From JBAVQS01 sp049694275 (GTDB lineage Bacteria > Chloroflexota > Anaerolineae > UBA4142 > SHND01): a DNA stretch of 32,774 bases. Under the pieces are notes generated by a model that worked only from the letters and a program-made list of their open reading frames with translations, did no database searches and was not told the DNA's origin. Below, in pieces: positions 16,305 to 25,174 of this stretch; position 1 is the first letter of the stretch; every line of letters begins with the position of its first letter. The DNA is taken from NCBI GenBank assembly GCA_049694275.1, contig JBAVQS010000240.1:1-32774 (forward strand), given 5' to 3'. A program made the position numbers and the translations under genes.

Positions 16305-16370
16305 ATCCGTGTTTATCTGTGTTCATCTGTGTCCTATTTCTGTCACCTGCCACCTGTAGCCTGTGCCCTG
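16305..16370. repeat. Word-like short tandem repeats in intergenic DNA
   Basis: 16311-16334 contains imperfect 10-bp units (GTTTATCTGT, GTTCATCTGT, GTCC...). 16341-16370 repeats a CACCTG / GCCTG word several times. Similar word repeats recur between genes in some environmental bacterial genomes. No coding potential was seen. Confidence 0.55.
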
Positions 16371-16745
16371 CTAATACGCCCCCAACTCCGCCAGCCGGTC
16401 GTCGCCAATTCCGAAATAGTGCGCGATTTCATGCCGCAGGACGCGGCGCACCAATGCCCCCACATCGCCGGGGGCATTGCACTGTTGAAGGATGGGCACG
16501 CGATAGAGGCTGATCTTGTCGGGGGCGACGAGGTTATAGCCGCTGGTTCGCTCGGTGAGCGGGACGCCGTGATACAAGCCCAGCAGTTGCGCGGGATGTC
16601 GCAGGCCAGCTAGACGCAGCGTCTCGGGGTCGGCGAAATCTTCGACAACGATGACGACATTATCCAGCCGATCACGAAAGCGGGCTGGCAACTCTTCCCA
16701 TGCTTCGGCGACCATCTGCTCGAACAGCGAACGACGTATCGGCAC
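16371..16745 (-). CDS. Small zincin-like metallopeptidase family protein
   Basis: A 124-residue protein of the short bacterial minimal-zincin family (COG3824 type). It begins FEQMVAEAWEELPARFRDRLDNVVIVVED, has GLYHGVPLTERTSGY and DKISLYRVPILQQC in the middle, and ends with the zinc-binding HEIAHYFG followed by DDRLAELGAY; the final Asp/Glu after the HExxH is likely the third ligand region. Function is unknown beyond a presumed metal site. The upstream open frame to 16913 is inside ydcF-like sequence. GTG 16745 fits best because AGGAGGAG (16760-16753) is 7 bp away; TTG 16748 is an alternative. It is the last conserved gene of the minus-strand run. Confidence 0.82.
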   Translation of the reverse strand: MPIRRSLFEQMVAEAWEELPARFRDRLDNVVIVVEDFADPETLRLAGLRHPAQLLGLYHGVPLTERTSGYNLVAPDKISLYRVPILQQCNAPGDVGALVRRVLRHEIAHYFGIGDDRLAELGAY

Positions 16746-16765
16746 CAATGCGCTCCTCCTCACCC

Positions 16766-17491
16766 TTAGGAATCGTGAAGGCGCCAGCCTTCGTAGGGAC
16801 CGAGATACGTGGGCAGAGGGTGCGCGATCTGTACTTCCCACAACGCTTTCAATATTGCGCCTGCCTCGCGCGCCGAATAAGCGGTCATCAACTCGTCGGG
16901 ATACACGCCCCAATCAGGCGCTCCCACTCCGACCGCGTCAATCCCCAACATCCGACAGGTGTAAAGCGCCCTGGCAAGGTGATAGCGCTGCGTGACCAGG
17001 ACCGCGCGCCGGACCCCAAAGATATACCGGGCGCGATAGCAACTTTCATAGGTGCTAAAGCCTGCGTAATCCATTACAATGTCCTGCGTTGAGACTCCGC
17101 GCGCCTCGGCATACCGCCGCATCGGGTTCACTTCGTCCAGCGTAATCGTGCTCCCATCCCCGGTCATCAGCACCTGGCTCACGAGGTGCGATTGGTAGAG
17201 GTTGGCCGCGGTTTGGACTCGGTCCGCGAGCATCGGGGTCAGATCGTGATTCGGCGTAACCCCTGCGCCAAAGACGATCGCGACGGGCTCAACGGGCGCC
17301 TGCGTGAAATCGGAATATGCGTGCGGCTGGGCCGCGGCATTGACATAGCCGATTAGCGCTAGAGGGAGCAGCACGGCGACCAGGAGTACAAGCGCCAGGG
17401 TACGCCGCCAATGTGGGAATTGCACTCCAGCCTGGATGCAGGTGTGAATGAGCCGCATAAGACCGTCGGAGATCCTATTGAATGGTTTCAT
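16766..17491 (-). CDS. SanA/YdcF-like DUF218 membrane protein
   Basis: A 241-residue protein with one N-terminal membrane helix (about residues 30-52, TLALVLLVAVLLPLALIGYV) and an extracytoplasmic DUF218 domain. The family pattern is visible in AIVFGAGVTPNHDLTPMLADRV, LMTGDG, EARGVSTQDIVMDYAGFSTYE, AVLVTQRYHLARALY and AYSAREAGAILKAL. SanA (E. coli) affects envelope barrier function; the biochemical activity is not settled. Its ATG overlaps the stop of the upstream histidine phosphatase gene by 4 bp, indicating coupled translation. The zincin gene follows 20 bp later. Confidence 0.87.
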   Translation of the reverse strand: MKPFNRISDGLMRLIHTCIQAGVQFPHWRRTLALVLLVAVLLPLALIGYVNAAAQPHAYSDFTQAPVEPVAIVFGAGVTPNHDLTPMLADRVQTAANLYQSHLVSQVLMTGDGSTITLDEVNPMRRYAEARGVSTQDIVMDYAGFSTYESCYRARYIFGVRRAVLVTQRYHLARALYTCRMLGIDAVGVGAPDWGVYPDELMTAYSAREAGAILKALWEVQIAHPLPTYLGPYEGWRLHDS

Positions 17492-18117
17492 TCTCTTTTA
17501 TGTTCGTGCATTTCTGGAATCGTGACCAGGTCCTGCTCGCTGAGCAGGTGCTCGACCCGGTTCAATGCGCCGACGTGCCAGCGGTGGTTTTCCCAACGCA
17601 GGAGGTGAATCCCGGTATTTTCGGTATGCACCGAAAACTGATGACTGCCCGTCAACGAACGAATTATTGTTGCCATGACGCCGCCGTGCGAGACAATTGC
17701 CACCTGTCCGGTATCGTGATTCCGTAGAATCCGCTGGAGCGCCCCAATCACGCGCGCCTGAAAGCCCGCATAGTATTCCGAAATATCCTGCGGGCGAAAA
17801 GCCGGATGGGATTCGAACGACGCGAGGGGGTCGGTGAAGAGTTTCAGCCCGCCGGCAAAATCCTGATTTGCCTCGCGCAGGTCGGGGTCCAGTACGAGCT
17901 CCAAGCCGATAAAGCGATTGATCGTCTCGGCTGTTTCGCGAGCGCGAATATAGGTGCTCGCATACAGCGCCGCAATCTCGAATCGCGCGGCGAGGTATGC
18001 GCCCACTCGCCGCGCCTGCATCCGCCCCAACTCAGTCAGCGGCGCATCCTCGCCGCCCGTCTGGTCTACATTGTACTGCGATTGTCCATGTCGCACCAAA
18101 ATCAAATCCAACGCCAT
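17488..18117 (-). CDS. Histidine phosphatase family protein (phosphoglycerate mutase-like)
   Basis: A 209-residue cytoplasmic phosphatase or mutase of the 2-His superfamily. Seen: LVRHGQSQYN with the phosphoacceptor His at residue 10, TELGRMQARRVG, YASTYIRARETAE, DLREANQDFAGG, and the second catalytic His in VAIVSHGGVM. Whether it is a broad phosphatase (GpmB/CobC-like) or has a specific substrate is not clear. The frame is open to 18234, but ATG 18117 is preceded by GAGGGAGA and starts the conserved sequence. It lies 8 bp after the MFS gene and overlaps the SanA-like gene by 4 bp. Confidence 0.9.
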   Translation of the reverse strand: MALDLILVRHGQSQYNVDQTGGEDAPLTELGRMQARRVGAYLAARFEIAALYASTYIRARETAETINRFIGLELVLDPDLREANQDFAGGLKLFTDPLASFESHPAFRPQDISEYYAGFQARVIGALQRILRNHDTGQVAIVSHGGVMATIIRSLTGSHQFSVHTENTGIHLLRWENHRWHVGALNRVEHLLSEQDLVTIPEMHEHKRE

Positions 18118-18125
18118 TTCTCCCT

Positions 18126-19421
18126 CTAATCCAAAACCCAACCCTCTTCCACTCGATCCATCCCCTGCATATCTCCGTCTACCCACCGCTGCGGCTGAGT
18201 ACGCTGGCCAAGCCAGATACCCGTCCCCCAGCACGCGCCAAAGGCGATAAAGACCAGGCCAAGGGTGATCGAAACAAGATGGGCATCATACCGGTCGGTT
18301 GCGATGCCGGTCAAAAAGGTCGAGGAGGCATTGGCAAGCGTAAATAGCCCGATGTCCATCGAGAAAATCCGTCCGCGCACTTGATCAGGCGTCAACCGCT
18401 GGATAATAGTTGCGCTCAGCGACCAGTTGCTCCCCCAGCCCACATGAGCCATGACCACAACCAGCATTCCGAGCACGAGGCTCGAGGTTAGCCCAAAGAG
18501 GAAATATCCTGTGCCGGCCAGGAGAAACCCACAAACGATGACCCACTGCGCCCGGCTGATGCGCCCGGCCACCAGCGGCGCAACCAACAGCGGCCCGGCC
18601 AGAATTCCGATTCCACGCGCCATTCCCAAAAGGCCAATCCCGATTTCCCCCATCTTGAATACGCTAAAAGAAAAAACGGTCAGGAGAAGGATGACGCCGC
18701 CGGCCAGAGAACCGCCAGCCTTGACCATCAGCAGGGACAAGAGCTGCGGACGGCGAATCGCGTAATCGAAACCTTCCTTGAAATCGGCAAAGGGGTTGAG
18801 GGGAAGATGCCGGGCAGCATGGTCCTCGCCAAATGGGCGGCGAATCAGCCAAAGCATTGCCGCCGAAAAGAGGAATGAGAGCGAATTGATGACAAACGCC
18901 ATATCCTTTCCAACCGTGGCAATGGCAATGCCTCCTACCAGCGCGCCGACGGCGAGCATTGCGCCCCAGGTCGAGTTCGACAGCGCATTCGCGGTATAGA
19001 GCTCGTCGCGCCGGACCAGGTTGGGAATGGCCGCGCTCGATGCCGGGTTGAAAAAGCTGCCAAAGACGACGAGCAACGCCATCAACACATAGATGAGCCA
19101 GATCTGGTCGGCGGTGCTCACGAGGATCATGCCGAGCGCAATCAGGGCCCGCGAGACATCCGCCACGATCATGATCTTGCGCCGGTCGAACCGGTCCACA
19201 ATCGCGCCGGCCAGTGGGGTTAGAAAGAACGCGGGGAGTGTCGAGGTAATGAGGGCCAGTCCGGCCGCCAGCCCCGAGTTGGTCAACTCGAACACGATGG
19301 TCTGGACGGCGACATAGTTGAACCAATCGCCGAGCAGCGAAACCACCTGGCCGAGATAGAGCTTGCGATAATCCGAGTTGTCGCGGAGGATTTGATAGTA
19401 ACCGGCGGCCACATTCAACAT
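18126..19421 (-). CDS. Major facilitator superfamily transporter (MFS_3/EntS-type exporter)
   Basis: A 431-residue inner-membrane secondary transporter with about 12 hydrophobic segments. The N-terminus LYLGQVVSLLGDWFNYVA and the cytoplasmic loop GAIVDRFDRRKIMIVADVSRA are typical of the drug/siderophore exporter subgroup that includes EntS. FNPASSAAIPNLV in helix 4-5 is another family signature. The substrate cannot be deduced. It is separated from the upstream PLD gene and the downstream phosphatase gene by 8 bp each, so it is inside a tightly packed transcription unit. Confidence 0.9.
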   Translation of the reverse strand: MLNVAAGYYQILRDNSDYRKLYLGQVVSLLGDWFNYVAVQTIVFELTNSGLAAGLALITSTLPAFFLTPLAGAIVDRFDRRKIMIVADVSRALIALGMILVSTADQIWLIYVLMALLVVFGSFFNPASSAAIPNLVRRDELYTANALSNSTWGAMLAVGALVGGIAIATVGKDMAFVINSLSFLFSAAMLWLIRRPFGEDHAARHLPLNPFADFKEGFDYAIRRPQLLSLLMVKAGGSLAGGVILLLTVFSFSVFKMGEIGIGLLGMARGIGILAGPLLVAPLVAGRISRAQWVIVCGFLLAGTGYFLFGLTSSLVLGMLVVVMAHVGWGSNWSLSATIIQRLTPDQVRGRIFSMDIGLFTLANASSTFLTGIATDRYDAHLVSITLGLVFIAFGACWGTGIWLGQRTQPQRWVDGDMQGMDRVEEGWVLD

Positions 19422-19429
19422 AAATGGTC

Positions 19430-20557
19430 CTACTTGGTTTTGGGCGGGTGCTGGGCCTGGTCATAAACCTTGGCGAACTCGACATCGAACGCCCGCAGCA
19501 GATTGATATCGTTATCGACGATCAGCAGGTTCTCGTCATTCTCCTCGTCCGCGCTATTCGAGAAATTGAATGAGCCAAAGATCACCGTCTGGCCATCGAT
19601 GATAAAAACCTTGTGGTGCATCAAATACGGGTTGCCGTCCTGCCACACGTCTAGGCCGGCCTTTCTGAATTTGCCATACTCACTGTACTGGGTCTCTGAA
19701 CCGGTGGTCTCGAACACCCCGCGCACCTTGACCCCGTTCTTGGCCCGTTCGAGGATTGCCGCCCCCATGTCGTCGTGGGTAAAAGAAAACGCCATAAAAT
19801 CAATGGTCTTGGTCGCCGCCTTGAGTCGCGCCACAATCTTGTCGGCGACGTTGTCCTCCGGGGCAAAATAGTTCTCGACCGAAACCCCGTTAATCGTCAG
19901 CCTGGGCGTGGTACCGCCCGGCTTGCGCGCCCCCCCAAACTTTTTGTCCTTGAACATCTTTTCGAACGTGACTGTATAGTTCTGCGCCAGCTCGGGCGAG
20001 CGGATCAGGATACCGTTATTGTTATAACGATAGGTGTCATTTACCGTAAAGTTCCACGAGCCGGTCCAGACAGCGGCTCCGTCCACCACGACAAACTTGT
20101 CGTGCATGATGGCATTGGGATTGCCGCCCACGACCGGAATGCCCGCCGCTTGGAGCTGCTTGAATGACGCGTTCTCTTTGTCATCTTGCAGGGTATCGAC
20201 ATCCGTAACGATGCGGACGGTCGCGCCCCGTGTTTTAGCATCCAGCAGCGCCTGCGCCACATTCGGCAGATCGAGCTGATAAATCGCCATGTCCACGCTC
20301 CGCTTGGCCGAATTGATGAATGCCGTCAGCTTGTCGTCCAGGCTCCCGTGATGGTCCGCGGGATTATCCGGATACTTGGGAAAAGTGAAATAGATGTCAT
20401 ACCCGCTTGACGTGGAGGGTGTTATCGGCCCCGGGGGCGGCGTAATGCGATCCGCACTTCCAGCGCCCGCCCCGCGCAATGCGCCCAGCCCGACGACGAT
20501 GAGCGCGAGGATAACGAAAACCGCAACGCCGATGAAAATCAAAGTCGAGTTGCGCAC
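19430..20557 (-). CDS. Membrane-anchored phospholipase D-like protein
   Basis: A 375-residue member of the PLD superfamily with an N-terminal membrane anchor (about residues 6-30, FIGVAVFVILALIVVGLGAL). Two HKD catalytic motifs are complete: HDKFVVVDG...GSWNF near residue 151 and HHKVFIIDG...GSFNFSNSADEENDEN near residue 313. The second, with its N-rich tail, is like bacterial nuclease/PLD enzymes. The fold can hydrolyse phospholipids or DNA or make cardiolipin; the single anchor and the two HKD halves of this size favour an extracytoplasmic hydrolase. The start ATG follows AAGGAGGC. The MFS gene follows after 8 bp. Confidence 0.9.
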   Translation of the reverse strand: MRNSTLIFIGVAVFVILALIVVGLGALRGAGAGSADRITPPPGPITPSTSSGYDIYFTFPKYPDNPADHHGSLDDKLTAFINSAKRSVDMAIYQLDLPNVAQALLDAKTRGATVRIVTDVDTLQDDKENASFKQLQAAGIPVVGGNPNAIMHDKFVVVDGAAVWTGSWNFTVNDTYRYNNNGILIRSPELAQNYTVTFEKMFKDKKFGGARKPGGTTPRLTINGVSVENYFAPEDNVADKIVARLKAATKTIDFMAFSFTHDDMGAAILERAKNGVKVRGVFETTGSETQYSEYGKFRKAGLDVWQDGNPYLMHHKVFIIDGQTVIFGSFNFSNSADEENDENLLIVDNDINLLRAFDVEFAKVYDQAQHPPKTK

Positions 20558-20598
20558 GATAGCCTCCTTGTGGAGATCGAGTTATAGGACAAGCATTA

Positions 20599-20967
20599 CT
20601 ACCGCATGTTCCACGCCGGGCTGACCAGTGACGTGAGCAGGGTCAGAAGCTCGTCACGCGAGAATGGCTTGCCGGCGGTCAGGACCGGTTCAAGCGTCAC
20701 GACCGCCTGGGCGAGCGTCATATCCTTGTCCTGTCCGAGCGCGTTGATCGCAGCTACCGCCGCACGCACCCGTTTTCCTTCCGTCTGGGCAACCTGCTGG
20801 GCGGTTGCCTCGTCGTGCGCCGAGTTGATTCGGCGGGTGAGCCACTCCTCAGCCCATTTGAGAACGATCACGGCTTGCGCGTCGGTCAGGTTCGAGCGCA
20901 GGCGCTCATCTTCATACAAGCTTTCGGACGCACGCTCGGCAATGCGAGATATTGGATTCGTCGTCAT
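20599..20967 (-). CDS. Hypothetical helical protein between mfd and the PLD gene
   Basis: A 122-residue protein that I do not recognise. The sequence is rich in Ala, Glu and Leu and predicted mostly helical (RIAERASESLYEDERLRSNLTDAQAVIVLKWAEEWL, then AAVAAINALGQDKDMTLAQAVVTLE). It has no signal peptide, membrane helix or cysteine. ATG 20967 is preceded by GGAAGC; the longer frame to 21033 overlaps mfd and was rejected. Spacing of 16 bp to mfd and 41 bp to the PLD gene suggests co-transcription. Confidence 0.7.
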   Translation of the reverse strand: MTTNPISRIAERASESLYEDERLRSNLTDAQAVIVLKWAEEWLTRRINSAHDEATAQQVAQTEGKRVRAAVAAINALGQDKDMTLAQAVVTLEPVLTAGKPFSRDELLTLLTSLVSPAWNMR

Positions 20968-20983
20968 GCTCGAGCTTCCTTTT

Positions 20984-23900
20984 TCAAGCAGCAGCCACGT
21001 TCTGTTTTTCCGGAGCGGCCGTCTGAACCACATCGATCAAACGCCGGGCCCAATACTGGTCAACATCCGGGCCGTCCAGCCATATCCGGTCGGGGGCGAC
21101 CCGAATCCGGCCGGCATATTTCTGCCCCAGCCGCGCCATCCGCGTCGCGTCCTCCGACCGAAAGCGCACCAGCACCCGGTCCTCTTCCATCGTCATCGCG
21201 GCGACATTGGCGGCGCGCGCCGCGAGCTTGAGCCGCAGCAAAAAGAGCAGATTCTGGACCGGCTCGGGCGGGGCCCCAAAGCGGTCCTTGAACTCTTGTG
21301 TAATCTCGTCCACCTGCGCCCGCGCGGTCATCTCGGCCAGGCGGCGATAGATTCGCAGGCGCAAGGCTGAATCCGAGATATAGTCCTCCGGAATCTGCGC
21401 CTGGACCGGGAGATCAATATTGGGCGTATAGAGCAGGTCCCGGCTCGGCGGCGCGTCGCCGTTCGCCGATAGCGCCTTGTCCGCCGGCGCGGTCACCTGC
21501 GCGATTCGGTTCCGCTGCTCGTCCACCGCGTGTGCGAGGAGACGACAATAGAGGTCGAACCCAACCGCCGCAATGTGCCCGCTCTGCCGCGCCCCCAGCA
21601 CATCCCCTGCCCCGCGAATCTCCAGGTCGCGCATCGCCACCTGGAACCCGGCGCCCAGTTCGGAAGCTTCGGCAATCGTCTGCAAGCGCGCACGCGCCTC
21701 CTCGGATAAGTGGGCGCGCTTGTCGTACATCAAGTACGCATAGGCGCGCGCCGCGCTCCGGCCCACCCGGCCGCGCAACTGGTAGAGTTGAGCCAGGCCG
21801 AACTTGTCTGCATTGTTGATGATCATCGTATTGGCGTTTGGAATGTCCAGGCCGCTCTCGATAATCGTCGTGCAGACGAGGACATCGTACTTGCCTGCCG
21901 CAAACTCGGCCATCACCGCTTCGAGCTGGTCTTCGGCCATCTGCCCATGCCCGATGCCGATGCGCGCTTCGGGCGCCAGCTTTTGCAGTTGCTGCGCGAT
22001 AATACCAATACCACGCACGCGATTGTGGACAAAGAACACCTGCCCGCCGCGGTCCATCTCACGCAGGATCGCATCCCGTACGACGCTTTCATCATACCCT
22101 GCCACGTACGTCCGAATCGGCTGTCGCTCTTCAGGCGGCGTCTCGATTGTGCTCATGTCCCGCGCGCCGCTGAGCGAGAGATAGAGCGTGCGCGGGATGG
22201 GCGTCGCCGTGAGCGTCAACACGTCTACCTCCTGCCGCAACTGCTTGAGCCGCTCTTTATGAGTGACCCCAAAGCGCTGCTCTTCGTCGATAATCAACAG
22301 ACCCAGGTCCTTGAACTCGACGTCTGGAGAGAGGAGGCGGTGCGTGCCAATGACAATGTCGACGCCCCCTTTTTTGAGCTTGTCGATAATCTCGTCCTGT
22401 TCCTGGTTGCTCCTAAAGCGCGAGAGCATCTCGACGACCATCGGGTAGGGCGCAAGGCGTTCTTGAAACGTATTGTAGTGCTGCTGCGCCAGCACTGTCG
22501 TCGGCACCAGAATGGCGACCTGCTTGTGGTCCATTACGGCTTTGAACGCCGCACGCAGCGCCACCTCAGTCTTGCCATAACCGACATCCCCGACGACGAG
22601 GCGGTCCATCGGGCGCGGCTGTTCCATATCCCCTTTCACCTGGTCGATAGCCTGCAGCTGATCGTCCGTCTCCACGTAAGGGAACGCCGCTTCAAACTCG
22701 CTCTGCCAGTTCGTATCCTTTGAATAGGCATGGCCGCTGACCACCTCGCGGGCGGCGTATAGTTCGAGCAATTCGTGCGCGATGTCAGCAACGGCGCGCT
22801 GGGTCCGTTCCTTGATCAGCCCCCACTCGGCGGTCCCCAGTCGTTGAAGCGCAGGCGCGTGCCCGCCGGGGGCGACGTAGCGACTGAGCCGGTCAATCTG
22901 GTGGACCGGGACGTAGAGCCGGTCACCGTGCGCATATTCGAGGAACAGGTATTCGCGCTCGCCACTCCCCAGGTCCATCTTGTGCAGACCGCGAAAGACG
23001 CCGATGCCATGGTCCACGTGCACCACATGGTCGCCAATCGCCAGGTCGGCAAAGAAAGCCTCGGGCGACTGGGGCCGGTTCGGGCGCGCGACCAGCCGGC
23101 GCGCTCGGGGTCGCTGCCAGCCAAAGATTTCGGCGTCGGTCAAGAGATGTAATTGAGAATTCGGCCCACCCGCTTGCGAATCCGGGATTTCCAGTTTCCA
23201 TCCTTCATCCAGCGCCCCGCGCACGAGCGCAATGTGCCCCGGTTCGGGAATTTCGCGGAGGTCGAGATGCGGCTTGACGAAAACATCGCGCTCGCGCAAC
23301 AAGTCGGCAAGCCGTTCGCTCTGACGCGAGACGACGATCACGCGCGCCTTGTCGTTATGCCATTTGAGCAGCTCGTCGACGACCTTACCCATCTGCCCGC
23401 CGAGGCGGGGACCGGCCACGAACGGCAAGCGCGGCAGTTCCGCCGGCGATTGATAATCAAAGAGCAGGCGCGAATAGGCAAACATCTGACTGCGCAGTTC
23501 TTGCCAGGTGAAATAGGGACGCTTGAGCCCGCGCGGCGCCTCGCCCCGGCTTTCGAGGTCACGACGGACTTCTTCCGCCTGGGTTTCGAATTGCTCGGCT
23601 GCCGTCTCAACCTCCTGCCAATCCTCCACTGCAATGAACGAATGGCGCGGCAGGTATTGGACAAGCGACGCCGGCTGGGGATTGAAATAGGGGAGATAAA
23701 ATTCGATGCCGCGAAAGCGCCGCCTGTTTTCGAGCGCTTCCAGGTCCTGGCGAAAGGTCGTCGCCGCAACCGGGTGGGTGGTATTCAGATCGAGGGCGCG
23801 CACCGCGGCGATCACCTCAGGAGCGCGGGCAAGCTGCGCCTCGCTCGCAGGGGTGACGACCAGCTTTCCTGTCACCTCGCGCGAACGCTGGGTCTCTGGA

Positions 23901-24538
23901 TCAAAGCGGCGGAGCGATTCCACTTCATTCCCAACAAATTCGATGCGGACCGGGTCGCTCTCCGACGGGACCCATATATCCACAATACCGCCGCGCCGGC
24001 TGAACATGCCGGGTGACTCGACAACCGGAGATGGCTCATAACCGAGGTCTACCCAGCCAGCCAGCAACGCCTCCAGCCCGATGCTCTCGCCGCGCCGCAG
24101 GACCGATATCCCGGCGCGGAATTCTTCTGGGCGGACAGTATAGGGCATCAGAGCGCGAACGGTGGTGACGACGATCGCGTTCTGGTTGTTCTCTTGCGCC
24201 AGGGTTGTGAGCGCGGCGAGACGCGCCGCGATCGAATCGGCGCTCCAGGGGACCCGCTCATACAACAGCGGGTCCGGCTCTGCAAAATAGGCGACCCGCT
24301 CCGGGGTTCCAGTCCAAGCCTGGAGTTCCAGAAGTAACTGGCGCGCCCGTTCTGCCCGTGCGGTGACAATGAGCAGTGGCCGCGCCAGAGCGCGCTGCAA
24401 GGCGGCCAGCACAAAGGGCCGCGCCGCTTCGAGCGTCTCCAACGATTCGGCGTTCGGCGTCCCCGCTTGCAGGCGCGCGACGACCGCTTGAAATTCAGGC
24501 GTCCCCTCCAGGAGAGGCACGAGTACAGCAAGATTCAT
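20984..24538 (-). CDS. mfd: Transcription-repair coupling factor
   Basis: Mfd is a DNA translocase that pushes or removes RNA polymerase stalled at lesions and recruits UvrA. The order is complete: UvrB-like N-terminal part (RARQLLLELQ, YFAEPDPLLYERVPW, SRRGGIVDIWVPSE), RNA-polymerase interaction domain at about residues 500-575 (VVHVDHGIGVFRGL, EYLFLEYAHGDRLYVPV), then the RecG-like motor with Walker A GDVGYGKTEVA near 650, DEEQRFGV near 750, TLTATPIPRTLY, and TTIIESGLDIPNANTMI with QLRGRVGRS. A C-terminal TRCF domain closes the protein. Length of 1184 residues is normal. Its ATG overlaps the pth stop by 4 bp; mfd and pth are neighbours in many bacteria. Confidence 0.97.
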   Translation of the reverse strand: MNLAVLVPLLEGTPEFQAVVARLQAGTPNAESLETLEAARPFVLAALQRALARPLLIVTARAERARQLLLELQAWTGTPERVAYFAEPDPLLYERVPWSADSIAARLAALTTLAQENNQNAIVVTTVRALMPYTVRPEEFRAGISVLRRGESIGLEALLAGWVDLGYEPSPVVESPGMFSRRGGIVDIWVPSESDPVRIEFVGNEVESLRRFDPETQRSREVTGKLVVTPASEAQLARAPEVIAAVRALDLNTTHPVAATTFRQDLEALENRRRFRGIEFYLPYFNPQPASLVQYLPRHSFIAVEDWQEVETAAEQFETQAEEVRRDLESRGEAPRGLKRPYFTWQELRSQMFAYSRLLFDYQSPAELPRLPFVAGPRLGGQMGKVVDELLKWHNDKARVIVVSRQSERLADLLRERDVFVKPHLDLREIPEPGHIALVRGALDEGWKLEIPDSQAGGPNSQLHLLTDAEIFGWQRPRARRLVARPNRPQSPEAFFADLAIGDHVVHVDHGIGVFRGLHKMDLGSGEREYLFLEYAHGDRLYVPVHQIDRLSRYVAPGGHAPALQRLGTAEWGLIKERTQRAVADIAHELLELYAAREVVSGHAYSKDTNWQSEFEAAFPYVETDDQLQAIDQVKGDMEQPRPMDRLVVGDVGYGKTEVALRAAFKAVMDHKQVAILVPTTVLAQQHYNTFQERLAPYPMVVEMLSRFRSNQEQDEIIDKLKKGGVDIVIGTHRLLSPDVEFKDLGLLIIDEEQRFGVTHKERLKQLRQEVDVLTLTATPIPRTLYLSLSGARDMSTIETPPEERQPIRTYVAGYDESVVRDAILREMDRGGQVFFVHNRVRGIGIIAQQLQKLAPEARIGIGHGQMAEDQLEAVMAEFAAGKYDVLVCTTIIESGLDIPNANTMIINNADKFGLAQLYQLRGRVGRSAARAYAYLMYDKRAHLSEEARARLQTIAEASELGAGFQVAMRDLEIRGAGDVLGARQSGHIAAVGFDLYCRLLAHAVDEQRNRIAQVTAPADKALSANGDAPPSRDLLYTPNIDLPVQAQIPEDYISDSALRLRIYRRLAEMTARAQVDEITQEFKDRFGAPPEPVQNLLFLLRLKLAARAANVAAMTMEEDRVLVRFRSEDATRMARLGQKYAGRIRVAPDRIWLDGPDVDQYWARRLIDVVQTAAPEKQNVAAA

Positions 24539-25161
24539 CCGTTATACAAATTCATCGCTCTTTCGATGCCTTCAGTCAGCCAGACATCCAGCGCATCCAT
24601 TGCGCGCGTCCATACCGGGTCCAACTCCGTCTGTTCCTGGTCCGAGAAATTGCCCAGCACGTGACCGATATCCTCCCGAGTGGACGGCCGACCAATGCCG
24701 ATGCGCAGGCGCGCGAAATTGCTGTGCCCCAGTGCGCCAATAATGGATTCCATGCCATGATGCCCGCCGGCGCTTCCCTGGGGCCGGAGCCGAAGCCGGC
24801 CCAGAGGCAGATCCAGGTCATCGTAAACAATAATTATATCATGGCTGGGGACACGGTAAAAAGAAGCGAGCTTGCCGACCGGGATGCCGCTCTCGTTCAT
24901 ATAGCTTTGCGGCTTGCACAGCAGCACCCGCTGCTGGCCCTGAACATCGCCCTCGGCAATCAGCGCATCAAAACGCCGCCGTGAAAACCCGAGGTGATGC
25001 CGCTCGGCATAGTGATCGAGGAGGATAAAACCGACATTATGACGATTGAGCGCATACCGGATGCCCGGATTGCCCAGACCGACAATCAGTTTCCGCGGCG
25101 CATCCGATTCCGGGCCGTGGCGACCGAGGTGACGCGTCAACCATTTTGCAGAGGGAGGCAT
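24535..25161 (-). CDS. pth: Peptidyl-tRNA hydrolase
   Basis: A cytoplasmic esterase that frees tRNA from prematurely released peptidyl-tRNA. Conserved residues are visible: VGLGNPG with the substrate-binding Asn, RHNVGF with the catalytic His, PQSYMNESG (Asn), VYDDLDLP with the activating Asp, GSAGGHHGMESI, and HSNFARLRIGIGRP. The frame extends far upstream to 25644, but that part is out-of-frame sequence inside the Ig-like surface protein gene. ATG 25161 gives 208 residues, with about 20 extra residues ahead of RKLIVGLGNPG. No strong Shine-Dalgarno sequence is visible, so a start closer to RKLIVG is possible. It overlaps mfd by 4 bp. Confidence 0.94.
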   Translation of the reverse strand: MPPSAKWLTRHLGRHGPESDAPRKLIVGLGNPGIRYALNRHNVGFILLDHYAERHHLGFSRRRFDALIAEGDVQGQQRVLLCKPQSYMNESGIPVGKLASFYRVPSHDIIIVYDDLDLPLGRLRLRPQGSAGGHHGMESIIGALGHSNFARLRIGIGRPSTREDIGHVLGNFSDQEQTELDPVWTRAMDALDVWLTEGIERAMNLYNG

Positions 25162-25174
25162 TTCGTCGAATGGG

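Noticed and set aside
21710..22723. 337-codon plus-strand open frame opposite mfd
   Set aside because: It lies wholly within the conserved motor domain of mfd, and its translation is Arg/His-rich shadow sequence.
23153..24016. 287-codon plus-strand open frame opposite the mfd N-terminal region
   Set aside because: It is antisense shadow with no motif or ribosome binding site.
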